This document shows, in pieces, positions 9,168 to 17,315 of a stretch of DNA of 64,000 nucleotides. The notes beneath the pieces are model-generated. The model was not told the DNA's origin and searched no databases. It saw only the letters and a list, made by a program, of their open reading frames with translations. Position 1 is the first letter of the stretch; the number at the start of each line of letters is the position of its first letter. The translations under genes and the position numbers were made by a program. The DNA comes from VXNE01 sp965205735 (GTDB lineage Bacteria; Pseudomonadota; Gammaproteobacteria; Pseudomonadales; Azotimanducaceae), in contig OZ242179.1 in the NCBI GenBank assembly GCA_965205735.1, positions 930,001-994,000 of the forward strand, written 5' to 3'.

Positions 9168-9518
9168 ATGGGGCCTGAAGTCATCATCCCCAGCGCCACG
9201 ACCGTCACCGTCGTATTGGCATTGGGCACGTTTCTTTGGCGCGTGTTCGACAAGCGGTTCGACCGGGTGGACGAGCAGTTCAAGCGGGTGGATGAGCGAT
9301 TTGGTGAGGTTGACCGGCGATTCGGCAGGTTCGAGGCGGAGGTCGATGCCAAACTCGACAAGTTTGCGGCGACCGTCGATGCCAGGTTCGGTTCGTTGGA
9401 TGCCAAAGTCGATGCCTTGGCCCAGGACCACCAGAGCCTCGCCCGCGAACTGTCCGAGTTCCGCGGCGAGATGCGGGGGCGCTTGGACGCCGTCTTTCCG
9501 CACCCGACGGCGCGTTGA
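9168..9518 (+). CDS. Small membrane-anchored coiled-coil protein
   Basis: A 116-residue protein with one N-terminal hydrophobic segment (about residues 5-24), then a charged coiled coil of heptad-like 7-residue steps: KRFDRVDEQFKRVDERFGEV, continuing through VDAKLDKFAATVDARFGSLD. This pattern is common in DUF1640-like or phage-associated coiled-coil proteins of unknown function. The ATG at 9168 has GGGAGAA 6 bases upstream; longer upstream starts would cross non-coding repeats. It stands alone between repeat remnants on both sides. The function is unknown; a membrane-tethered scaffold is a guess. Confidence 0.7.
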   Translation: MGPEVIIPSATTVTVVLALGTFLWRVFDKRFDRVDEQFKRVDERFGEVDRRFGRFEAEVDAKLDKFAATVDARFGSLDAKVDALAQDHQSLARELSEFRGEMRGRLDAVFPHPTAR

Positions 9519-9620
9519 TGGACTCGACGCCGCGCGACGAGACAACCGTATCTTCTCCTTCCGGCCGGGACACACACCCGTCCCAAGTGGAGGCAGAGAT
9601 CTCGCAACATCAGGTACTCC

Positions 9621-9703
9621 AGAGCGATTCCCGACGCCACCCACACGACGAAACCTGCGAAGAACACCGAGGACCGCGTCAAGCCGCGTCCATCATGGTT
9701 CAT
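9621..9703 (-). pseudogene. Duplicated 5' fragment of the TPR lipoprotein gene
   Basis: Positions 9621-9778 are a diverged copy of 8445-8603, the region holding the start of the TPR lipoprotein gene. From ATG at 9703 the copy reads MNHDGRGLTRSSVFFAGFVV, against MNHDGRGLTWSSVFLASLVV in the real gene. Similarity stops at 9621, before the lipobox Cys, so only the signal peptide remains. This is a gene fragment left by a duplication or deletion that accompanied growth of the receptor array. Confidence 0.7.
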
Positions 9704-9858
9704 GAAGAAAGCGCTCAATTGGAGTGGGGGCATTTTGCTCCGATCAGATGGTGGGCCGCCAGCGTATCTTTAGTCCGAACTGCCGATGCTCGGTGACCCA
9801 GGCGTTGTTGAAGGCTGAATGCCAATTTCGATCACGCTCACACGCCCTTTCAAGTCTA

Positions 9859-10019
9859 GTGCTCCGTCAAACCTAAATCTGCGGGTATCTGCGGGTCTTT
9901 TTGGCCCCTGGCTTCGTTGCCCCTCCTTGTGTGGGGCCTGCCACACCGCGTCGTCGCGCCTCGCCAGGAACCAAAAATCCCTCGCAGCTACACTCGCATT
10001 ATCAGGCTTGACGGAACAC
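9859..10019. mobile_element. CTAG-targeting palindromic mini-element, family 1, copy B (161 bp)
   Basis: The shortest copy and probably the core form. Left end GTGCTCCGTCAA and right end TTGACGGAACAC are inverted repeats, flanked by CTAG at 9856-9859 and 10019-10022. The equivalent position upstream of receptor 2 (13323-13343) reads AAGTCTAGTCGTCAATGGCG without the element. Insertion therefore duplicated TA (or CTAG). This points to an IS630/Tc1-type mechanism, which in known members targets TA within CTAG; no transposase is present, so it would be mobilised in trans. Confidence 0.9.
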
Positions 10020-10067
10020 TAGTCGTCAATGGCGATTTCGCGGCGTTCGCGGTTGCCAACAGCGAAC

Positions 10068-10096
10068 TTGACAACATCTCATCTTTAGTGTAGAGG
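10068..10096 (+). promoter_or_regulatory. Sigma-70-like promoter of TonB receptor 1
   Basis: TTGACA at 10068-10073 is followed after 17 bases by TAGAGG at 10091-10096. The same TTGACA plus 17-18 base spacing lies at the equivalent place before receptors 2 and 4, though the sequences between differ. That conservation supports the call; the -10 match is only partial. The leader that follows contains the conserved block GAGAGGACACCGTCGGC. Confidence 0.6.
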
Positions 10097-10219
10097 GTGT
10101 AGTTACGTGAGAGGACACCGTCGGCGCGGCATCGTCGGTCGGCGAGTGGTGTAACAACCGCGCCCTTGGCGATGCAACATCGCTGGTTTCGTTCTTACAA
10201 CGAGACAAGAGGGAAACTT

Positions 10220-13069
10220 ATGACTATCTACTCCATGAGCTGGCGACAGCTCGGCATTGCGGCATTGGCCGCGATCGGCATGACGTTCTGCCTGCCTGCG
10301 TCGGCACAGTCCGACGACGAGGGCGAAGACGCCGACGACGATCCTATGGTCGAGGAGATCATCGTCACCGCGACGTACCGCGACACGCAGTTGATGGACA
10401 CGCCGTTGACCATCACGGCATTGACGGACATCGAGATTGAGCAACGGGGCGTCGAGGACATCACGGACCTGTTTCTGTCGGTCCCCGGATTGAACTACGG
10501 TCAGGCCGCGCCGACCTATCACTATGTCAACGCGCGCGGGATCGCCCAGTTCAGGTCCCCGACGGGGCCGGTGTCGATGTACGTGGACAACACGCCTGTA
10601 CAGGGCCTGGGCTCCCGGTCGCCGCAGCTTCCGGTTTTCGACCTGGAGCGAATTGAGGTGCTCAAGGGACCGCAGGGCACGCTCTACGGTCAAGGCAGCA
10701 TGGCGGCGGCGGTCCGCTACATCACCAGGAAGCCGAGTACGGAAGGGTTCGACTGGGCCCTTTCCACGAGGATCGAGAACCCGTCACATTCCGATGACAC
10801 GGGGCACCGCATCGACGCCATGGTCAACATTCCCCTCGGGGATCGGATCGCGGCGCGCGTCACCCCCTACTCGCGGAACAAGCCCGGCATCCTCGACAAG
10901 TACGGACCCCGCATCATTCCAGATGTCAATTTCCGCGACGAGATCGGATTTCGGGCCCAACTCGCCTGGTACGCGAATGATCGGGTCACGGTCAATTTCA
11001 TGCACCACTTCGTCGACTCCATGCACGGCGCTCCCGGGACCGCCCATCACTGCTACGTGGACGGCCGCCCCGCTGAAGGCAATCTCGCCCCCGGCGATTT
11101 TGTCGCCCAGATACCGCGCTTTCCCGTAACGGCAGGCTTGGCTGGGGGCGCCGACTGGCTCGACCCGGAAACGAATTGCGAAAGGGGCCAGAACGGCGGT
11201 TTGGACGGGGAGACTGCCAGATTCAAGGCAGGCCCGGAGCATGTCTACGTGACGCACATGGCCTCGCCGCAATGGAACGACGGCGGGTGGTCGAAGACGT
11301 GGATCAACAACCTCAGCATCGAATGGGAACTCGATTTCGCGGACCTGACGTGGTCCTCGGGGATATACGAGCACCACATCGCCCACTCGGAGGAGCAGAG
11401 GGTCGGCGGCCGATTCGGCACCCTTACCCCCGACAGGCTTCCGGAGGACAGATTTCATGCATGGCTTTCTCAGCCCGCGAATCACAAGCTGATACTGACC
11501 GGTGAAGGTGGTCGCTCCTCGAGGTTCGCAGAGTGCACGTCGGGCCCGTTGACGCTCGATCAGAGGATCAAGTGCGATTGGTACGGTTACACGGATTGGC
11601 ACTGGCGAATGATTGAAGTCTGCCACGAAGCGATACCGGAGTTCGATTGCGATTCCGGCGTCTTCTGGGGCCGCAGCAGCAGCAGGGCCGGCCTGAATCT
11701 CTACGACCGCGTCACCCACGAGGTGCGCCTGGTTTCCAACCAGCCGGAAAACCGGCTGCAGTGGGCCGTCGGCGCCTATCTCGAGACAAACGAGGACGGG
11801 GACGATCCGCGCTCCTGGAGTTATTGCGGCGCGGTGGGGCACCAGAACAGGTCCATCTTCGGTGGCGCCGCCTACCCGGATATCACCTGCCAAAATAGCC
11901 GGTCCGCGGGCATTACCTACAACCCCGCGTTGACGCTCGACCAGATACGGACAATGCACCGGCTCTTGCAAACAACCAGCGCTGGCCGGCCGGGCGCCGC
12001 CTCCTATCACCAGCGGGAAGAGTCCGCCATCTTCGGCGAGGTGAGCTATGCGATAAGCGATCAGTTGGAGATCCTGGCCGGCGCCCGCTTCGCCAGGAGC
12101 GAGTTCTCCACCTTTGCCGGCCCCAGCGGCGGGTGGTCGCCGTTCAGCGAGACGACGCAACGCGCCGAGACCCAGACCCAGGAGAAGGCGGCGCCGAAGG
12201 TAACCCTTACATGGCGGCCCAACGACACCACGATGGTCTACGCCATGTTGGCGAACGCGTTCCGCGCCGGAGGCGTGAACACGCGGCTCGTGTCGCGGCT
12301 GGTCGAGTACGAGGAACTCGCCGCGCGGGGCGTCCCCGGCGCCCAGGAGAACCTCAACGCCGCCAATGACCTGCTGACGTTCGAAGGCGACGACGTGACG
12401 TCCCTGGAGGTGGGAGTCAAGGCGACGGTCCTGGATGGACGGCTCGACCTCACCCTGGCCGCCTACCAGATGGACATCCAGAACGCGGTGGTGACCACGT
12501 CATTCGTGTTCCGCGAACTGGTGGATCCCGCTTCCCCGGTCGGGGGAGCCCCCCCCTATCCCACAAGCGTCAGCTCCAACATCGGCGAGGCCAAGTCCCG
12601 CGGCTTCGAGTTCGAGGCTCGGGGACAGTTGACCGATGCGTTGAGCCTGCGGGCTGGCGGCGCGTGGATCCCCGATGCGGAAACCCTGGCGCAGGAGGCG
12701 GGCGGGACCATAGCGGGAGCGGGCGTAGCGATCAACATCAAGCCCGGCAACCGCATTCGCCTGACGCCGGTACTGGCATATTTCGCCACGCTGCAGTATG
12801 ACTTCCAGCTCGCTGGCTACGACGCCAGCCTGCGCGGCGATTACTACTACCGCGGCAAGAAGGTGTTCAGGACCGAGAACAACGAGCGGCAGACGCCAAC
12901 CTACGGGTTCCTGAATGCGAAGCTCATGTTTGCCCGCGACGACTACGAGGTCGGCATCTATGTCAACAACGTCATGGATGAGATCGCACCCTATTCGCTC
13001 GGCGACAGCGGCTACCACGGCTTCCACCCGCCGCGGTCAGTCGGGTTTGAGTACAGGATGAACCGGTAA
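10220..13069 (+). CDS. TonB-dependent outer-membrane receptor 1
   Basis: A 949-residue receptor with a signal peptide ending in CLPASAQS (an ASA signal-peptidase site). A mature N-terminal TonB-box-like segment VEEIIVTATYRDTQL follows. The plug domain (about residues 55-190) includes FDLERIEVLKGPQGTLYGQG. A C-terminal beta-barrel ends in FEYRMNR with an aromatic-rich last strand. It should import an unidentified ligand using TonB/ExbBD energy. It is nearly identical to receptor 2, differing mainly at scattered residues. The ATG at 10220 has AGAGGGAA upstream. Long 5' leader, TTGACA promoter and dedicated terminator suggest single-gene transcription. No specific ligand can be assigned; neighbours (Gfo/Idh/MocA, Uma2) do not settle it. 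Confidence 0.93.
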   Translation: MTIYSMSWRQLGIAALAAIGMTFCLPASAQSDDEGEDADDDPMVEEIIVTATYRDTQLMDTPLTITALTDIEIEQRGVEDITDLFLSVPGLNYGQAAPTYHYVNARGIAQFRSPTGPVSMYVDNTPVQGLGSRSPQLPVFDLERIEVLKGPQGTLYGQGSMAAAVRYITRKPSTEGFDWALSTRIENPSHSDDTGHRIDAMVNIPLGDRIAARVTPYSRNKPGILDKYGPRIIPDVNFRDEIGFRAQLAWYANDRVTVNFMHHFVDSMHGAPGTAHHCYVDGRPAEGNLAPGDFVAQIPRFPVTAGLAGGADWLDPETNCERGQNGGLDGETARFKAGPEHVYVTHMASPQWNDGGWSKTWINNLSIEWELDFADLTWSSGIYEHHIAHSEEQRVGGRFGTLTPDRLPEDRFHAWLSQPANHKLILTGEGGRSSRFAECTSGPLTLDQRIKCDWYGYTDWHWRMIEVCHEAIPEFDCDSGVFWGRSSSRAGLNLYDRVTHEVRLVSNQPENRLQWAVGAYLETNEDGDDPRSWSYCGAVGHQNRSIFGGAAYPDITCQNSRSAGITYNPALTLDQIRTMHRLLQTTSAGRPGAASYHQREESAIFGEVSYAISDQLEILAGARFARSEFSTFAGPSGGWSPFSETTQRAETQTQEKAAPKVTLTWRPNDTTMVYAMLANAFRAGGVNTRLVSRLVEYEELAARGVPGAQENLNAANDLLTFEGDDVTSLEVGVKATVLDGRLDLTLAAYQMDIQNAVVTTSFVFRELVDPASPVGGAPPYPTSVSSNIGEAKSRGFEFEARGQLTDALSLRAGGAWIPDAETLAQEAGGTIAGAGVAINIKPGNRIRLTPVLAYFATLQYDFQLAGYDASLRGDYYYRGKKVFRTENNERQTPTYGFLNAKLMFARDDYEVGIYVNNVMDEIAPYSLGDSGYHGFHPPRSVGFEYRMNR

Positions 13070-13112
13070 GCTCCTGGCGCTGCTCAGCGCTTGCTGAGCT
13101 GATCCTTGGCGC

Positions 13113-13144
13113 AGCCCGCACCGAAAGGTGCGGGCTGTTTTTTT
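13113..13144 (+). terminator. Rho-independent terminator of TonB receptor 1
   Basis: A 10 bp perfect stem AGCCCGCACC/GGTGCGGGCT with GAAA loop, followed by a run of T. The same stem with different loops ends all four receptor genes. Confidence 0.92.
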
Positions 13145-13214
13145 GCGCGCTTGCTCTACCACGACTCCGGCGTGACCGGTGTTACCCTACGCTCACGGAT
13201 GCACGGCCATGCTT

Positions 13215-13353
13215 CGATCAGACGGTGGGCCGCCAGCGTATCCTTAGTCCGAACTGCCGATGCTCGGTGACCCAAGCGTTGTTGAAGGCTGAATGCCAAT
13301 TTCGATCGCGCTCACACGCCCGTCAAGTCTAGTCGTCAATGGCGATTTCGCGG
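13215..13353 (+). repeat. Upstream segment of the receptor duplication, with the empty mini-element site
   Basis: This stretch matches 9741-9858 plus 10020-10050. It marks the left edge of the duplicated receptor unit and preserves the uninterrupted CTAG target at 13329-13332. In the 9.7 kb copy that CTAG is occupied by mini-element B. The remaining part of the 13070-13520 gap holds the terminator, the promoter and the leader of receptor 2, and no gene. Confidence 0.85.
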
Positions 13354-13364
13354 TCGTTCGCGGT

Positions 13365-13393
13365 TTGACAAAAACGCATGGTTGGTGTACCAA
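13365..13393 (+). promoter_or_regulatory. Sigma-70-like promoter of TonB receptor 2
   Basis: TTGACA at 13365-13370, 17-base spacer, TACCAA at 13388-13393. The position and spacing match the promoter of receptor 1. The leader holds GAGAGGACACCGTCGGC, shared with receptors 1 and 4. Confidence 0.58.
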
Positions 13394-13520
13394 GAACGGT
13401 GTAGTTAGGAGAGAGGACACCGTCGGCGCGACATCGCGAGTCGGCGAGTGGTGTAACAACCACCCCGCTTGTGATGCAATGTCGCTGGTTGCCCGTTTTT
13501 AAAACCGAAAGGGGGAATGA

Positions 13521-16361
13521 ATGACTACCTATTCCATGAGCTGGCGACAGCTCGGCATTGCGGCATTCGCCGCGATCGGCATGACGTTCTGCCTGCCTCA
13601 GTCCGACGACGAGGGCGAAGACGCCGACGATGATCGTATGGTCGAGGAGATCATCGTCACCGCCACGTACCGCGACACGCAGTTGATGGACACGCCGTTG
13701 ACCATCACGGCATTGACGGACATCGAGATCGAGGCACGGGGCGTCGAAGACATCACGGACCTGTTTCTGTCGGTCCCCGGATTGAACTACGGTCAGGCCG
13801 CGCCGACGTGGCACTATGTCAACGCGCGCGGGATCGCCCAGTTCAGGTCTCCGACCGGACCGGTGTCGATGTACATCGACAACACGCCGGTACAGGGCCT
13901 GGGCGCACGATCACCGCAGCTTCCGAATTTCGACCTGGAGCGAATTGAGGTGCTCAAGGGACCGCAGGGCACGCTCTACGGCCAAGGCAGCATGGCGGCT
14001 GCGATCCGCTACATCACGAAGAAGCCCAACCCCGAGGGCTTCGACTGGGCCCTTTCCACGAGGATCGAGAACCCGTCACATTCCGATGACACGGGGCACC
14101 GCATCGACGCCATGCTCAACATTCCCCTCGGGGATCGGATCGCGGCGCGCGTCACCCCCTACTCGCGGAACAAGCCCGGCATCCTCGACAAGTACGGGCC
14201 CCGCATCATTCCGGATGTCGATTTCCGCGACGAGATCGGATTTCGGGCCCAACTCGCCTGGTATGCGAATGATCGGGTCACGGTCAATTTCACGCACCAC
14301 TATGTCGACTCCATGCACGGCGCTCCCGGGACCGCCCATCACTGCTACGTGGACGGCCGCCCCGCTGAAGGCAATCTCGCCCCCGGCGATTTTGTCGCCC
14401 AGATACCGCGCTTTCCCGTAACGGCAGGCTTGGCTGGGGGCGCCGACTGGCTCGACCCAGAAACGAATTGCGAAAGGGGCCAGAACGGCGGTTTGGACGG
14501 AGAGACCGCAAGATTCAAGGCGGGCCCCGAGCACTTCTACGTGACGCACATGGCCTCGCCGCAATGGAACGACGGCGGGTGGTCGAAGACGTGGATCAAC
14601 AACCTCAGCATCGAATGGGAACTCGATTTCGCGGACCTGACGTGGTCCTCGGGAATCTACGCGCACCACATCGCCCACTCGGAGGAGCAGAGGGTCGGCG
14701 GCCGATTCGGCACCCTTACCCCCGACAGGCTTCACCAGGACAGATTTCATGCATGGCTTTCTCAGCCCGCGAATCACAAGCTGATACTGACCGGTGAAGG
14801 TGGTCGCTCCTCGAGGTTCGCAGAGTGCACGTCGGGCCCGTTGACGCTCGATCAGAGGATCAAGTGCGATTGGTACGGTTACACGGATTGGCACTGGCGG
14901 ATGGTTGAAGTATGCAAAGAAGCGATACCGGAATTCGATTGCGATTCCGGCGTCTTCTGGGGCCGCAGCAGCAGCAGGGCTGGCCTGAATCTCTACGACC
15001 GCATGACCCACGAGGTGCGCCTGGTTTCCAACCAGCCGGAAAACCGGCTGCAGTGGGCCGTGGGCGCCTATCTCGAGACAAACGCGGACGAGGACGATCC
15101 GCGCAGCTGGAGTTACTGCGGCGCGGTGGGGCACCAGAACAGGTCCATCTTCGGTGGCGCCGCCTACCCGGATATCACCTGCCAAAACAGCCGGTCCGCG
15201 GGCATTACCTACAACCCCGCGTTGTCGCTCGACCAGATACGGACAATGCACCGGCTCTTGCAAACAACCAGCTCTGGTCGGCCGGGCGCCGCCTCGACTC
15301 ACCAGCGGGAAGAGTCCGCCATCTTCGGCGAGGTGAGCTATGCGATAAGCGATCAGTTGGAGATCCTGGCCGGCGCCCGCTTCGCCAGGAGCGAGTTCTC
15401 TACCTTTGCCGGCCCCAGCGGCAGGTGGTCCACGTTCGACGAGATGACGCAACGCGCCGAGACCCAGACCCAGGAGAAGGCAGCGCCGAAGGTCACGCTC
15501 ACCTGGCGGCCCAACGACTCCACGATGGTCTACGCCATGTTGGCGAACGCGTTCCGCGCCGGAGGCGTGAACACGCGGCTCGTGTCGCGGCTGGTCGAGT
15601 ACGAGGAACTCGCCGCGCGGGGCGTCCCCGGCGCCCAGGAGAACCTCAACGCCGCCCTGGACCTGCTGACGTTCGAAGGCGACGATGTGACGTCCCTGGA
15701 GTTGGGAATCAAGTCGACGGTCCTGGATGGACGGCTCGACGTCACCCTGGCCGCCTACCAGATGGACATCCAGAACGCGGTGGTGACCACGTCATTCGTG
15801 TTCCGCGAACTGGTGGATCCCGCTTCCCCGGTCGGGGGAGCCCCCCCCTATCCCACAAGCGTCAGCTCCAACATCGGCGAGGCCAAGTCCCGCGGCTTCG
15901 AGTTCGAGGCTCGGGGACAGTTGACCGATGCGTTGAGCCTGCGGGCTGGCGGCGCGTGGATCCCCGATGCGGAAACCCTGGCGCAGGAGGCGGGCGGGAC
16001 CATAGCGGGAGCGGGCGTAGCGATCAACATCAAGCCCGGCAACCGCATTCGCCTGACGCCGGTACTGGCCTATTTCGCCACGCTGCAGTATGACTTCCAG
16101 CTCGCTGGCTACGACGGCAGCCTGCGCGGCGATTACTACTACCGCGGCAAGAAGGTGTTCAGGACCGAGAACAACGAGCGGCAGACGCCAACCTACGGGT
16201 TCCTGAATGCGAAGCTCATGTTTAGCCGCGACGACTACCAGATCGGCGTCTATGTCAACAACGTCATGGATGAGATCGCGCCGTATTCGCTCGGCGACAG
16301 CGGCTACCACGGCTTCCACCCGCCGCGGTCATTCGGGTTTGAGTACAGGATGAACCGGTAG
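13521..16361 (+). CDS. TonB-dependent outer-membrane receptor 2
   Basis: A 946-residue paralogue of receptor 1, nearly identical throughout plug and barrel, with the same VEEIIVTATYRDTQL segment, plug motif FDLERIEVLKGPQGTLYGQG and C-terminal FEYRMNR. The ATG at 13521 follows AAAGGGGGAA. A 9-base in-frame deletion relative to receptor 1 removes the ASA of the signal-peptidase site (CLPASAQSDDEG becomes CLPQSDDEG), so signal processing may differ or shift. Substitutions cluster in a few exposed stretches, such as near residue 490 (HEAIPEF to KEAIPEF) and the last barrel strands. It comes from tandem duplication of a roughly 3.4 kb unit. The ligand is unknown. Confidence 0.93.
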   Translation: MTTYSMSWRQLGIAAFAAIGMTFCLPQSDDEGEDADDDRMVEEIIVTATYRDTQLMDTPLTITALTDIEIEARGVEDITDLFLSVPGLNYGQAAPTWHYVNARGIAQFRSPTGPVSMYIDNTPVQGLGARSPQLPNFDLERIEVLKGPQGTLYGQGSMAAAIRYITKKPNPEGFDWALSTRIENPSHSDDTGHRIDAMLNIPLGDRIAARVTPYSRNKPGILDKYGPRIIPDVDFRDEIGFRAQLAWYANDRVTVNFTHHYVDSMHGAPGTAHHCYVDGRPAEGNLAPGDFVAQIPRFPVTAGLAGGADWLDPETNCERGQNGGLDGETARFKAGPEHFYVTHMASPQWNDGGWSKTWINNLSIEWELDFADLTWSSGIYAHHIAHSEEQRVGGRFGTLTPDRLHQDRFHAWLSQPANHKLILTGEGGRSSRFAECTSGPLTLDQRIKCDWYGYTDWHWRMVEVCKEAIPEFDCDSGVFWGRSSSRAGLNLYDRMTHEVRLVSNQPENRLQWAVGAYLETNADEDDPRSWSYCGAVGHQNRSIFGGAAYPDITCQNSRSAGITYNPALSLDQIRTMHRLLQTTSSGRPGAASTHQREESAIFGEVSYAISDQLEILAGARFARSEFSTFAGPSGRWSTFDEMTQRAETQTQEKAAPKVTLTWRPNDSTMVYAMLANAFRAGGVNTRLVSRLVEYEELAARGVPGAQENLNAALDLLTFEGDDVTSLELGIKSTVLDGRLDVTLAAYQMDIQNAVVTTSFVFRELVDPASPVGGAPPYPTSVSSNIGEAKSRGFEFEARGQLTDALSLRAGGAWIPDAETLAQEAGGTIAGAGVAINIKPGNRIRLTPVLAYFATLQYDFQLAGYDGSLRGDYYYRGKKVFRTENNERQTPTYGFLNAKLMFSRDDYQIGVYVNNVMDEIAPYSLGDSGYHGFHPPRSFGFEYRMNR

Positions 16362-16393
16362 CTCTTAACGCTAGCTGAGTCGATCCTTAGCGC

Positions 16394-16427
16394 AGCCCGC
16401 ACCGAGAGGTGCGGGCTGTTTTTTTTT
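16394..16427 (+). terminator. Rho-independent terminator of TonB receptor 2
   Basis: AGCCCGCACC/GGTGCGGGCT stem with GAGA loop and a run of nine T. The stem is identical to the other three receptor terminators. Confidence 0.92.
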
Positions 16428-16583
16428 GCGACCTTGCTCTACCACCACTCCAGCGTGACTGTATTCGGTCGCCAGGACGCATGCGGGGTCCGTTGAGGCG
16501 TACGGGCAGCTCCGGTCTGGCGTGCAAGGTCAACAACCTCCGCGAAGCAAGAAATCTTCGCGCCCGAACGCTGACTTGACTTG

Positions 16584-17276
16584 CTAGCGCAGGCGCGCTT
16601 CCAGTTCAGCGATGCGGGCCTCGGCAGACCGAAGGACCGTCGTCGCCTCGTCCCTCGCCGCCCTTTCCTCTGCGAGAGCCTTCGTCGCCTCCGCGTGGCT
16701 CTTCAGATACTGCCCGGTCGCGGGGTCGCGAAAGCGCAGTTTGCCGCTCTCCGCGCGCAAGTCGAGGCTCAAAACCTCGCTTCGAATCGTCCGCGCGCCG
16801 TTCTCCACGAGCGCCGGCAGGGCACGATAGGCGCGTTCCCGCAAAACGAGACCTTGCAGAGGCGGATCGAAGTATTCGTCCTTCGGATCGAACAGCCAGT
16901 ATTCGCGCACCCCAAGTTCAGCGTACAGCCCGCGTTTTCGACCCAAATCCTCTCGCCGAGTGTTCTTGGACGCCACCTCCAGAACGAAGTCCGGCGCCTT
17001 CGGCTCCTCCCAGAGCTTGTACACGTTGCGTTTGTGATTCGCCGCCCCGAAGACGACGAAAACATCCGGCGCGGCGGACTTGCGCGGGTTCCCCTCCTCG
17101 TAGTAGATCAGCAGGTCGCCCGACACATAGACATCCGGTCGATCCCGGTAGCGAATCTTCAGCACGCCGAGCGCGTCGAGGATCGCCCACAGTTGCCAGT
17201 CGTTCTCAGCCAAAGGAAGGCCGTCCGAACTCGGATACAGCGGATCCTCGGCGGGAAGAAAGGAATTCTGCTTCAT
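16584..17276 (-). CDS. Uma2-family (DUF820) putative nuclease with C-terminal coiled coil
   Basis: A 230-residue protein of the Uma2/DUF820 family, which has a PD-(D/E)xK restriction-endonuclease fold. Visible core: AAPDVFVVFG (metal-binding Asp), then APDFVLEVASKNTRREDLGR, where EVASK supplies the E-x-K active-site strand, and a YWLFDPKDEY strand. The last about 45 residues are Ala/Glu/Arg-rich coiled coil (ATKALAEERAARDEATTVLR), common in this family. These genes are abundant, often multicopy and rarely studied; a role in mobile-element biology or defence is only suggested. The ATG at 17276 begins the homology. It is convergent with receptor 2 and upstream of nothing obviously co-transcribed. 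Confidence 0.85.
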   Translation of the reverse strand: MKQNSFLPAEDPLYPSSDGLPLAENDWQLWAILDALGVLKIRYRDRPDVYVSGDLLIYYEEGNPRKSAAPDVFVVFGAANHKRNVYKLWEEPKAPDFVLEVASKNTRREDLGRKRGLYAELGVREYWLFDPKDEYFDPPLQGLVLRERAYRALPALVENGARTIRSEVLSLDLRAESGKLRFRDPATGQYLKSHAEATKALAEERAARDEATTVLRSAEARIAELEARLR

Positions 17277-17315
17277 CGGTGCGCCGTTTTCGTCAGGTGC
17301 GTCGTCAGAAAGTCG

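Noticed and set aside
9859..10019. Mini-element A-D frames as small proteins
   Set aside because: Similar peptides arise only because the palindromic repeats are similar; no start signals or consistent frames.
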